Shown here: positions 50,971 to 59,546 of the stretch, piece by piece
Layout: each line of letters starts with the position of its first letter
Numbering within the stretch: position 1 is the first letter of the stretch
Origin: Maribacter sp. ACAM166
Lineage (GTDB): Bacteria; Bacteroidota; Bacteroidia; Flavobacteriales; Flavobacteriaceae
Assembly: GCF_005771495.1 (NCBI RefSeq)
Contig: NZ_VAUW01000012.1
Location: 1-64,000 of the forward strand
Direction: 5' to 3'
Length of the DNA stretch: 64,000 nucleotides
Notes under the pieces: generated by a model
Databases searched by the model: none
What the model saw: the letters and a program-made list of their open reading frames with translations, nothing else
What the model was told of the DNA's origin: nothing
Program-made: the position numbers and the translations under genes

Positions 50971-53211
50971 TTATAATGGTAAACTGATTCCTAAATTTAT
51001 ATTTCTTCCAATATTGGTAATACCATCTGATTTAAGTCTAGAAAGGTGAGAGATATACTCTTTATTCAAAATGTTATTCGCACTTACCTTAATATCAATA
51101 GGCTGGTTAGAAATTGAGAATGTGGCACCAAATCCTAAATTTAGTAATGAATAGGCACCGGTAGGTGTTTCAAAATCACTAACCCTAGTTTGTGCGAAAT
51201 ATGATTTAAATGTTAGGAAACCATAACCGTTGTTTAGGTTTTGATTTATTTTAGTAAATTCAACACGTACCGTATTTGCCCAATTATTAGCTGGTATCAA
51301 AGGTAGATTCCTGCCATTTTTTAAATCTCCAGTAACGGATGAAAAATTACTTTCCAAATGCAACCAATCTAAAGGGTGAGGGTGGTAATGAAGTCCAGCT
51401 TCACCGCCATACAAATTAGCATCTTGTTGTAAGTAAAGAAAAACACTATTACCGTCGACCATTGTACCATTGGGTTCTAAGTAAATGTAGTTTGAAATGG
51501 AATTATAAAACCCGTTTAAATAAAACTCAAAATGTTCTTTTTTAAACTCTAAGGATAGGTCAGCCTGCACATTTCGTTCATTATCTAAATCTACATTTCC
51601 TATTTCAAACCTATTGGTGCCTTCATGTACGCCATTTGAAGTTAGTTCTGCCAAATTAGGAGCTCTAAACCCAGAAGCAATATTTAAACGCGTCGTAATA
51701 TTTTTTAGTACATCTATTTTATATCCGGCTGCTAGATTAAAGCTGTTAAAATTTCTACCCAACGAAGCGATATAGCCATCTTCACCAACGATGCCATACT
51801 CATCCCCGTTAATAGTTCGTTTATCGAATCGTATCCCTAATTGTATGTCACTCTTTTCAAAATGTACATGTGAAGTTGCCAAAAGCCCGATATCATTTGT
51901 AGTAGCATCAGGTATTAATACCTCTTCACCATAATTACTATTGGTTTGATTCATGCCTTGCAACCCTACAATGGTTTCAACCGCACCAATTCTCGCTAAG
52001 TTATATTGAAAGTTATAGCTTAGCGTTTGAAGTTTCATATCTAAAGCTGCTCCTTCTTCCTCCTCTAAGCCTTCTTCTCCAACATGATCTTCAAATTCTT
52101 TTCTGTCATTACTCGTATACCCTAAAATGGCCTGTACGCTAGAATTTTTAAAGTAGAGATTTGATTTTGAACTTAGTATATGACTAGTAATTTTTTGAAA
52201 TGGTTCAATAGCGGAGCGGTCAGTAGTTTGAGTGCCTATTTCTTCTGGGATGCCTAGGTCAGAATTATTGTAGTTGTACCGTACTTCAGTTTTGAAATTA
52301 GCTAATTGATAGGCTAAACCGGTTTTCAAGTCCTGTTCGTTGAACCTAGAATTAGTGACCCTTTCATTACCTCCTGTTTTGTAATCTACATGTGAGCTCC
52401 CTCCTAGACGAACTAAATATTTTAGTTTATCTGAAGAAGCTTTTATCCCTGCATTACCATTTATACCTTGGGTATTGGTATAGTAATTAAGGTTTATATC
52501 CCCATCAATAGTGTTGGAATTCGCAAATTTTTCAGGATTAAGATAAAGTACACCGCCCAATGCATCCGAACCGTATAATAAAGAAGCCGGGCCTTTAATA
52601 ACTTCCACACTTTCGATACCAGCATCACTGATTCCTAATCCATGTTCGTCACCAAATTGTTGGTTTTCTAAACGTATTCCTTGCGTGTATGTTAAGACTC
52701 TATTCGAACTCAAACCGCGTATTACGGGCTTTCCAATTCCTACTCCGGTAGTAACACTTTCTACACCTGGTATGTTAGTTATACCTTCGGATAGATTAAT
52801 GGCACCCGCATTTTTCAAATCTTTAATACTGGTTCGCTCAACTTTCATTACATTTTCTCGTTGTAATTTATGGAAAGGGGTTGAAACAATAACTTCTTCC
52901 ATTTCTATGGCACTGGGCGCAAGTTCTATTGAAAGATGTGTAGTTTGATCAGATAGCTGAATAGTCTGTGAATACGTTTGAAAACCTATATATGAAATTA
53001 TGATTTTAAACTTACCCGTTGGTAGGTTATTGATTTCGTAATCCCCATCAATGTTGGTAACCGTTCCTTTTTCTAATTGTGGGAAATAAATTGAAACCTG
53101 CTCTAAGAGTTCTTGATTGTCCTGATTTTTAATGGTTCCTTCTAAACTGTTTTGAGCGAATATAAAGTGTCCTAACAATACGAATAGCATTGCTATATAA
53201 AAATTTTTCAT
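50971..53211 (-). CDS. TonB-dependent outer-membrane receptor
   Basis: A 746-residue receptor. Signal peptide (ends FAQN), CarboxypepD-regulatory-like domain (EGTIKNQDNQELLEQVSIYFP), plug domain (LKNAGAINLSEGITNIPGVESV, GIGKPVIRGLSSNRVL, GPASLLYGSDALGGVL), then a 22-strand barrel. It most resembles receptors for metals or siderophores. It is transcribed with a small His-rich exported protein (53262-53609), 50 bases upstream. No SusD partner. Confidence 0.93.
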   Translation of the reverse strand: MKNFYIAMLFVLLGHFIFAQNSLEGTIKNQDNQELLEQVSIYFPQLEKGTVTNIDGDYEINNLPTGKFKIIISYIGFQTYSQTIQLSDQTTHLSIELAPSAIEMEEVIVSTPFHKLQRENVMKVERTSIKDLKNAGAINLSEGITNIPGVESVTTGVGIGKPVIRGLSSNRVLTYTQGIRLENQQFGDEHGLGISDAGIESVEVIKGPASLLYGSDALGGVLYLNPEKFANSNTIDGDINLNYYTNTQGINGNAGIKASSDKLKYLVRLGGSSHVDYKTGGNERVTNSRFNEQDLKTGLAYQLANFKTEVRYNYNNSDLGIPEEIGTQTTDRSAIEPFQKITSHILSSKSNLYFKNSSVQAILGYTSNDRKEFEDHVGEEGLEEEEGAALDMKLQTLSYNFQYNLARIGAVETIVGLQGMNQTNSNYGEEVLIPDATTNDIGLLATSHVHFEKSDIQLGIRFDKRTINGDEYGIVGEDGYIASLGRNFNSFNLAAGYKIDVLKNITTRLNIASGFRAPNLAELTSNGVHEGTNRFEIGNVDLDNERNVQADLSLEFKKEHFEFYLNGFYNSISNYIYLEPNGTMVDGNSVFLYLQQDANLYGGEAGLHYHPHPLDWLHLESNFSSVTGDLKNGRNLPLIPANNWANTVRVEFTKINQNLNNGYGFLTFKSYFAQTRVSDFETPTGAYSLLNLGFGATFSISNQPIDIKVSANNILNKEYISHLSRLKSDGITNIGRNINLGISLPL

Positions 53212-53261
53212 ATAAAATTGTATTAAGATAATTTAGATTTAAACTTGCGGGTAATACTTAT

Positions 53262-53609
53262 TTAACAAGTTGGAGGACCTCTTAATACAAAGTGGAGTTG
53301 CTGATATTTACTTAAATAGTAGTAGTTGTTAATGATTGCTTTCGTAATAGGAGTTACTTCTAAAAAGTGAGGATAATTAAATTCTGGGTAAAAAAAGGTA
53401 GAGAGGTGATAGTGTTCAAAATCACAATTGAACTCTACAGCATGAACGTGTAATTCGTCTTTCGAAGCACAGTGTAATTCTTCATGTTCATAAAGTGCAT
53501 GCGAAATTTTCACAAAGTAAGGTCCTAATAATCCTACCAATAAAATAATGGCGACTAGAGGATTTAAAATTTTATTCCTTACAAAACTCATTAATGCAAA
53601 TCTAACCAA
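53262..53609 (-). CDS. Small His/Cys-containing membrane-anchored protein, TonB-receptor partner
   Basis: A 115-residue protein with one N-terminal helix (NPLVAIILLVGLLGPYFV) and an exported part containing SHALYEHEELHCASKDELHVHAVEFNCDFEHYHL, with six His and three Cys in about 35 residues. It ends RGPPTC. Similar small His-rich proteins precede TonB receptors in Bacteroidota. A metal-handling role (Zn, Cu or Fe) is inferred. The downstream gene is the TonB receptor, 50 bases on. Confidence 0.7.
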   Translation of the reverse strand: MVRFALMSFVRNKILNPLVAIILLVGLLGPYFVKISHALYEHEELHCASKDELHVHAVEFNCDFEHYHLSTFFYPEFNYPHFLEVTPITKAIINNYYYLSKYQQLHFVLRGPPTC

Positions 53610-53644
53610 TGGATGTTGGAAAAAACTATTAATAAACTATTAAA

Positions 53645-53962
53645 TTAATTGAGCAGAAAGCCTAAGCCAATTCTTCGTAACATCTTTTTCTCAAATTCCC
53701 AAAAGAATTTAAATTGACCAAGTAGCCAACCATAAATCACCAAAAGTATCTGATAAAATGGAAAAATCAAAAGAATTCTTAGTGACCAATACAATGTACC
53801 GCCCCACCAAGTATCAGGGAAATTTGATTGTTGTAGCCCTATAAAGGTTAAGAATGGTTTTGCCACATAAATCGAGGAAGAACCTGTAATTGAAAATACG
53901 AAGAAAATAATTATTAATTGAAAATTGCTGGAAATACCCCAACGTTCTTTTAACCTTTGCAT
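53645..53962 (-). CDS. DUF6787-like membrane protein
   Basis: A 105-residue protein with two to three helices and the conserved opening QRLKERWGISSNFQLIIIFFVFSITGSSS. It fits the DUF6787 family, of unknown function. It lies between two other small genes on the same strand, with 35-base gaps. Confidence 0.75.
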   Translation of the reverse strand: MQRLKERWGISSNFQLIIIFFVFSITGSSSIYVAKPFLTFIGLQQSNFPDTWWGGTLYWSLRILLIFPFYQILLVIYGWLLGQFKFFWEFEKKMLRRIGLGFLLN

Positions 53963-53992
53963 AATACCTTTTAAAGCTAGTAAATATACTTT

Positions 53993-54457
53993 TTATATGC
54001 GTGGTAAAAAAGGTCCCAAGCGTTGATTATGCTTTCTTTGGAAATAGATGAAATAATTATACAGTTTATAATTTACTTCGTAGCCATAATCGATATTTTG
54101 AGTGAAATCAATTTGGAGTATATATAGATTAGAGTCATATCGTGCAGGCGACAAAACCCTTCTGTTCCACTCCATAACCATTAAATAATTTCTATTTTCC
54201 ATAAAACCTTGGGAATAATACCCTTCAGGTTTTGCAATGGAATTCAACCACGTGTTAAACCCAGGTTCAATGATTATAATTTCGTATTCTGTTTTATCGC
54301 TTGATATTGTTATGGTATCTCCTTCAACTTGTTCAAAAGATTTTTTTTCATCACTTGAAATAGATAAGGTCTCTTTTGCTGTGCCACAATTTACTAGAAA
54401 AAAAGCTAAAGCACAGATGGTTACTAAGCTATATGTGACCAAATAATGCTTTTTCAT
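53993..54457 (-). CDS. DUF6146-like lipoprotein
   Basis: A 154-residue lipoprotein: lipobox FFLVNCGTAKE near residue 24. The C-terminal part has YEIIIIEPGFNTWLNSIAKPEGYYSQGFMENRNYLMVMEWNRR, typical of DUF6146 in Flavobacteriia. Function unknown. It follows the DUF937 gene but a terminator stands between them. Confidence 0.8.
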   Translation of the reverse strand: MKKHYLVTYSLVTICALAFFLVNCGTAKETLSISSDEKKSFEQVEGDTITISSDKTEYEIIIIEPGFNTWLNSIAKPEGYYSQGFMENRNYLMVMEWNRRVLSPARYDSNLYILQIDFTQNIDYGYEVNYKLYNYFIYFQRKHNQRLGPFLPRI

Positions 54458-54473
54458 AAAATATAAGATACAA

Positions 54474-54500
54474 AAAAGCCGCTTGTAATTGCAAGCGGCA
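54474..54500 (-). terminator. Terminator after the DUF937 gene
   Basis: GCCGCTTG (54478-54485) pairs with CAAGCGGC (54492-54499), 6-base loop; on the minus strand it is followed by TTTTTT. It is 23 bases past the DUF937 stop. Confidence 0.85.
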
Positions 54501-54522
54501 TATGTTATAATAGAATAAACGC

Positions 54523-55155
54523 TTATTTACCGAAAAGACCTCCTAATAAGCCTCCTAGTCCACCTTTTTTCTTATTGCTTCCCATTACCATACCAGCAAC
54601 GTCATCTAAAATGCTTCCGTCTCCATCTGCATCTAAAAGTGTGGTAATCAAACTTTGGTTTTCCTGTGGTTGTCCACCAAGCATACTTCCTAATAAAGCA
54701 TTCATACCTGAAGAATCGCTTACATTACTCTGTGCTGATTGTTTACCAAGATAGCCCATTACAATAGGAGCTGCTATTTTTAATATTTGTGCGACAGAAC
54801 TAGCATCCAAACCAGATTTTTGGCTCAATGCATTTTCTACCTGTGGCTGCTTGTTTCCAAAAACATGACCTAGTATATCCGCGCCATCTGCCATAACATT
54901 GTCATCAACACCACCACTAAAAAGACCGCCTAAATTATCAAGAATACCTCCATTGTGCTTACTTGATAATGCACTTATTAAGCCTTGTGCTCCTTCAGGT
55001 GAGGAAACATTCTTTTTCATTGCACCTAAAATTAATGGCATTGCCATGCTAAGCACATCTGCGGTTTTGCTTTCTGGTTGATTAGTTTGTCCTGCAACCC
55101 CACTTATTAACTGTTGGCCCATTGGGCTGTTTAATAAATCTAATAATCCTGCCAT
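54523..55155 (-). CDS. DUF937 family protein
   Basis: A 210-residue protein, GxxG-rich and helical: GLLDLLNSPMGQQLISGVAGQ at the start, VLSMAMPLILGAMKKN and ILKIAAPIVMGYLGKQS (the two DUF937 repeats), a calcium-like DADGDGSILDDV, and the tail KKKGGLGGLLGGLFGK. The family is widespread in bacteria and its function is unknown. It is separate from serA, 68 bases downstream of it. Confidence 0.9.
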   Translation of the reverse strand: MAGLLDLLNSPMGQQLISGVAGQTNQPESKTADVLSMAMPLILGAMKKNVSSPEGAQGLISALSSKHNGGILDNLGGLFSGGVDDNVMADGADILGHVFGNKQPQVENALSQKSGLDASSVAQILKIAAPIVMGYLGKQSAQSNVSDSSGMNALLGSMLGGQPQENQSLITTLLDADGDGSILDDVAGMVMGSNKKKGGLGGLLGGLFGK

Positions 55156-55223
55156 TTTGATCGTTAATTTAGTGTTTATGCAGAAATGTACAAAAAGAGT
55201 TAGTAAAAATGGCTATTGATTAC

Positions 55224-56174
55224 TTATTTTAATAGTGCAATTATTTGCTCAGCTAATTCTAATCCTATCCGCTCTTGTGCTTCAAGTGTTGCCGCGCCAA
55301 TATGCGGTGAAAGAGATATACTTGAATGCATTAATATCTTTATCTCTGGTTTTGGCTCAGATTCATACACATCAAGACCAGCAAATGCTACGGTTCCGTT
55401 TTCCAAAGCTTCTACCAATGCAACTTCATCTAAAACTCCGCCACGAGCAGTATTAATAATACCAACACCTTTTTTCATTTGGGAAAACTCAGTTTTTCCT
55501 AAAATATAATTTTGTTGTTCTGGTATATGTAATGAAATATAATCTGCACTTTTCAATAATTCGGACTTACTGGTATTCTCCAACACGAAAGTTACCTTCT
55601 GCCCATCAAAAAATGAAAGTTCAATCGCTGCTTTATCAATCTCTGGATCGCAATACACTACGTTCATTCCAGCACCAATGGCAAGTCTAGCAGTAGCTTG
55701 TCCTATATTTCCAAAACCGAATATGCCCAAAGTCTTACCTCTGAGTTCGGTTCCTTTTGAATATGATTTTTTTAATTCTTTGAAGTTACAATCGCCTTCC
55801 AATGGCATATTTCTATTGGCATCGTATAAAAATCTAACTCCGCCAAAAAGATGTGCAAAAACTAACTCTGCAACAGATTCTGATGATGCAGCTGGCGTAT
55901 TTATAACGAAAATACCCTTGGTTTTGGCATAATCAACATCAATATTATCCATACCGACGCCACCACGGCCTATTAGTTTTAAATTGGGGCAGGCATCAAT
56001 TAGATCTTGTCTAACTTTGGTAGCGCTACGAACCAACAATGCGGTAACTTTTTTTTCTATTATGAAATTGGCCAACTGCTCTTGAGCCACGGTAGTGGTC
56101 AAAACTTCCATTCCAGCCTTTTCCAAAGCATCAATACCGTTTTTGGAAATACCGTCATTAGCTAAAATTGTCAT
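55224..56174 (-). CDS. serA: D-3-phosphoglycerate dehydrogenase-type 2-hydroxyacid dehydrogenase
   Basis: A 316-residue NAD-dependent enzyme. NAD site GIFGFGNIGQATARLA, catalytic Arg in NTARGGVLDE, Glu in GLDVYESEP and His in SPHIGAATLEAQERIG. No ACT domain, so it is the short, unregulated type of PGDH. The serC neighbour supports serine synthesis from 3-phosphoglycerate. It follows serC by 63 bases. Confidence 0.9.
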   Translation of the reverse strand: MTILANDGISKNGIDALEKAGMEVLTTTVAQEQLANFIIEKKVTALLVRSATKVRQDLIDACPNLKLIGRGGVGMDNIDVDYAKTKGIFVINTPAASSESVAELVFAHLFGGVRFLYDANRNMPLEGDCNFKELKKSYSKGTELRGKTLGIFGFGNIGQATARLAIGAGMNVVYCDPEIDKAAIELSFFDGQKVTFVLENTSKSELLKSADYISLHIPEQQNYILGKTEFSQMKKGVGIINTARGGVLDEVALVEALENGTVAFAGLDVYESEPKPEIKILMHSSISLSPHIGAATLEAQERIGLELAEQIIALLK

Positions 56175-56237
56175 AGTTCTTTACTTGTATATTTATTAAA
56201 TAGCATAAATAGCACCGACTAGTTTCGGTTGATTCAT

Positions 56238-57302
56238 TTATCCCTTTTGTTCCATTTCACTCATTACATCGACCAACACCCCAACGCTTTCCAAAGAAAG
56301 TGCATTGTACATGCTAGCTCTATATCCACCAACTGATCGATGGCCATTCAAACCATTTATGCCTGCTTCTTTTAATAAATTTTCAAACGTAGTTTTAAGG
56401 CTTTCATTTGTTAAGTTAAAGGTTGCATTCATGAGGGAACGATCTTCTTTATTGGCATACCCTTTAAAAACAGGGTTCAAGTCGATTTCAGAATATAATA
56501 ATCGACCCTTCTTTTCATTGATTTCTTCAATGGCAGAAATTCCACCAAGGTTTTTAAGCCATTCAAGTGTCAACATACACGTATATACAGCGAAAACAGG
56601 AGGTGTATTGAACATGCTTTCTTTGCTAATGTGCACCTGGTAGTCTAACATAGAAGGAATTTTTCTAGAAACTTTCCCTAAAATATCTTCCTTAACTACA
56701 ACCAAGGTTGCACCGGCAGGACCCATATTTTTTTGTGCCCCAGCATAAATCAAATCGAACTGTGAAAAATCTAAATTTCTTGAAAATATGTCTGAACTCA
56801 TATCACATACCAAAGGAGCATCTGATTTGGGGAATTTTTTGAACTGTGTTCCGAATATTGTATTGTTCGAAGTTAAATGTAAATAGTCTAAACCAGAAGG
56901 TACAGAATATCCTTTAGGGATATAATTGAAATTTTTATCTTTTGAAGAGCCAACTTCAATAACCTCTCCATATAATTTTGCTTCCTTAATGGCCTTGTCA
57001 CTCCATGTGCCAGTATTTAAATAACCCGCTTTGGTTTCCATAAGATTATTGGCTACCATTAAAAATTCTAAACTTGCGCCACCTTGAAGAAAAAGAGCTT
57101 GATACCCTTTATCCTTTAGGTCAAGAAGTTCTAATACTAAAGATCTTGCATTTTCCATCACGTCAACAAAATCTTTACTTCTATGTGAAATTTCTATAAG
57201 TGATAAACCAGAACCATTGAAGTCCATAACAGCTTCAGATGCTTTTAGTAAAACTTCTTTTGGCAATATACATGGGCCAGCGCTAAAATTATGTTTTTTC
57301 AT
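56238..57302 (-). CDS. serC: Phosphoserine aminotransferase
   Basis: A 354-residue PLP enzyme that makes phosphoserine, and phosphohydroxythreonine for pyridoxal synthesis. Opens KKHNFSAGPCILPKEVLL and SLIEISHRSKDFVDVMENA; the PLP Lys lies in FDLIYAGAQKNMGPAG; closing block INGLNGHRSVGGYRASMYNAL. It lies between serA and the LuxC-like reductase; the spacing suggests an operon of three. Confidence 0.95.
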   Translation of the reverse strand: MKKHNFSAGPCILPKEVLLKASEAVMDFNGSGLSLIEISHRSKDFVDVMENARSLVLELLDLKDKGYQALFLQGGASLEFLMVANNLMETKAGYLNTGTWSDKAIKEAKLYGEVIEVGSSKDKNFNYIPKGYSVPSGLDYLHLTSNNTIFGTQFKKFPKSDAPLVCDMSSDIFSRNLDFSQFDLIYAGAQKNMGPAGATLVVVKEDILGKVSRKIPSMLDYQVHISKESMFNTPPVFAVYTCMLTLEWLKNLGGISAIEEINEKKGRLLYSEIDLNPVFKGYANKEDRSLMNATFNLTNESLKTTFENLLKEAGINGLNGHRSVGGYRASMYNALSLESVGVLVDVMSEMEQKG

Positions 57303-57374
57303 TTTTGGTTGTGATTTAAGGATGCAAAGGTCAGGATTTTTTCAAGAATTTGCGATACTGAACGATATTTAATT

Positions 57375-58439
57375 CTATGAGGTTCTTAAGAGGAATTCAA
57401 CAGTATCAACACCATCAGCATAATCATTAAGGGATGGTTTTTGGGTTTGACCAAATGCAATTTCTCCTTCTATGAATCCAGAAGAAATGATGCATTGAAT
57501 TTTATCCTTTTCTAAATTTAGTTTTGTTTTTAAAGCCGACACCTCTTCATAGTTCTCATAAAATACAGAGGCAATAGGGGAGGCGTAGCTTTTTTCTTCT
57601 TTTAAAATCAAAAAGCCATTGTCTAGTATTTTAAATTCACTCATTAGATAAACAGCCTTATTGTAATCATAATTATTTGCATATTTATTATGATATACAA
57701 TCTCATTGTAGCTGTACATCGCTTTGAAAAAAGCATCTATGTCATAATTAGCTGGAATAAAAATCTTGGATACACTTCTACATCCAAGACCAAAATACCT
57801 AAATATATCTTCACCTAAGGCAGTCAATTGGGCTTTAGTTTCTGTGCCATTCAATACCGCTACAGAATTTCTGCTTTTTCTGATAATATTAGGTTTCTTA
57901 CCGAAATAGTATTCAAAATATCTTGCCGTATTATTACTTCCCGTAGCAATCACTGCATCATAATGGCCTAATTTTTCTTTTGTAAAAACTATTCTATCTT
58001 CAAGGTAGGGTTCTATAGTCTTCACGTAATTAATAAGTAGAGGAATTAATTTTTGATCACTGCTAGATAGCTTTACTAATGCCCTGTTACCAGTAATCAA
58101 AACGGATAAAAGATCATGAAAGCCCACTAGTGGAATATTACCTGCCATTATTAGCGCTACAACCTTTTCGTTATTTACACGTAGGTCGTAGTTTTTCAAC
58201 CAATCTTCTAAGTTCTCCCTAGTTAAGATATTGCCCCATTCTTGAAAAGCATGAATGCAATTCTCTTTGGTGAACCATCCATTATAATGATGGGCCATTT
58301 CAATTTCAGATTTGAATGTAGCTAACCATGTATTGTCTGTGTTTTCAGAGTCATTATCCGAATTGATAAATTCACAAAATGTTCTTAGAAAATCACCAAG
58401 TTTAACAAAAGCTTTTACTGTAAGGTCGTGATGGCTCAT
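57375..58439 (-). CDS. Acyl-CoA reductase (LuxC-like)
   Basis: A 354-residue protein of the LuxC/acyl-CoA reductase family, which reduces an acyl-CoA or acyl-protein to the aldehyde using NADPH. Visible: VALIMAGNIPLVGFHDLLSVLITGNRALVKLSS, VIATGSNNTARYFEYYFG, and the catalytic Cys in FRYFGLGCRSVSKIFIP. No luciferase genes are present. It stands next to serC, and across from a divergent ferredoxin, a layout I recall from other flavobacteria. Confidence 0.92.
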   Translation of the reverse strand: MSHHDLTVKAFVKLGDFLRTFCEFINSDNDSENTDNTWLATFKSEIEMAHHYNGWFTKENCIHAFQEWGNILTRENLEDWLKNYDLRVNNEKVVALIMAGNIPLVGFHDLLSVLITGNRALVKLSSSDQKLIPLLINYVKTIEPYLEDRIVFTKEKLGHYDAVIATGSNNTARYFEYYFGKKPNIIRKSRNSVAVLNGTETKAQLTALGEDIFRYFGLGCRSVSKIFIPANYDIDAFFKAMYSYNEIVYHNKYANNYDYNKAVYLMSEFKILDNGFLILKEEKSYASPIASVFYENYEEVSALKTKLNLEKDKIQCIISSGFIEGEIAFGQTQKPSLNDYADGVDTVEFLLRTS

Positions 58440-58443
58440 TATA

Positions 58444-58475
58444 TTTGTATACTAATTCACTAGGAATTACCTTTG
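58444..58475 (+). promoter_or_regulatory. Promoter of the ferredoxin gene
   Basis: TTTG (58444-58447), a 20-base spacer and TACCTTTG (58468-58475): both elements and spacing fit the Bacteroidota consensus. Transcription would begin near 58482. The -33 box lies only five bases from the divergent reductase start. Confidence 0.65.
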
Positions 58476-58486
58476 TGCAAAAATAA

Positions 58487-58879
<393 letters not shown>

Positions 58880-59273
58880 GTATTTTTAACGCGATTTTTT
58901 ACTACAGACATATACATTTGCTTCAAAGCTAATGTTGATTTATCTATACATTGTCAGAATTTGAAATTCAGACTACATTAAGGCTGTTTTAATTCCTTGT
59001 GGTGTAAAGGCTCTAAACAGCATTGAATCCTGTCCGAAAGCAAATATATTGGAATCTTATAATCATTATAATGAGCTTAATTTAAGTTTATTATATGATG
59101 TGTCTTTTGTTTTTTTTTAATACAAAAGGAGTCCTTCTCATATAGTATTCCATTATAAGCTACTTAATCGACTGTTCATGAGTATCGTGAAAAACTGTTT
59201 AACAAAACTTAAACTACGTTTATGCTTTTAAATGAAGTTCTAAGGCTAAAATGTTTTCAATTAAAATAGAGTA
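58880..59273. other. 394-base gap with no recognised gene
   Basis: A plus-strand frame (58968-59120) stays open for 50 codons with no start and matches nothing I know. No stem-loop with a T-run was seen after the ferredoxin gene. I see no promoter-like box or repeat array in it. Confidence 0.4.
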
Positions 59274-59444
59274 TTACTTGGAAAAACACAGACCAACATG
59301 ACTACAAAAGCTTGAAGTAAATGATTTAGGCAAATTGCCTGTTTTGCCGCAAGTAATTTCTAATATTTTAGTAAGATTATCGCCTTGATATAGTACCCTG
59401 TAGCAACTATATTTAGCTTTAGCATCTATATAACCTTCGTTCAT
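59274..59444 (-). CDS. Short or 5'-truncated gene, possible relic
   Basis: A 56-codon frame from Met (MNEGYIDAKAKYSCYRV...) to a TAA stop at 59274-59276. The same frame stays open upstream for about 35 more codons without a start, running back through the receptor's terminator hairpin. The translation looks like protein: acidic start, four Cys (YSCYRV, EITCGKTG, SFCSHVGLCF) and a plausible C-terminus. It does not match a family I recognise. It is either a small secreted-protein fragment or the tail of a gene deleted at its 5' end. Confidence 0.4.
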   Translation of the reverse strand: MNEGYIDAKAKYSCYRVLYQGDNLTKILEITCGKTGNLPKSFTSSFCSHVGLCFSK

Positions 59445-59494
59445 ATCATTGTAAGCCCAGGCAAGGTTTTTACCATATAACTCGGTTATAGCAC

Positions 59495-59527
59495 AAAAAA
59501 AGCTACCAAAATTTTGGTAGCTTTTAT
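59495..59527 (-). terminator. Terminator of the TonB receptor gene
   Basis: AAAAGCTACCAA (59498-59509) pairs with TTGGTAGCTTTT (59514-59525), a 12-bp stem with a 4-base loop; on the minus strand T follows. It stands 22 bases after the receptor stop. Confidence 0.85.
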
Positions 59528-59546
59528 CAATTAAAATAATTTTATA

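Noticed and set aside
58968-59120. 50-codon plus-strand open frame after the ferredoxin gene
   Set aside because: It has no start codon and no similarity to any protein I know; a random open stretch is likely.
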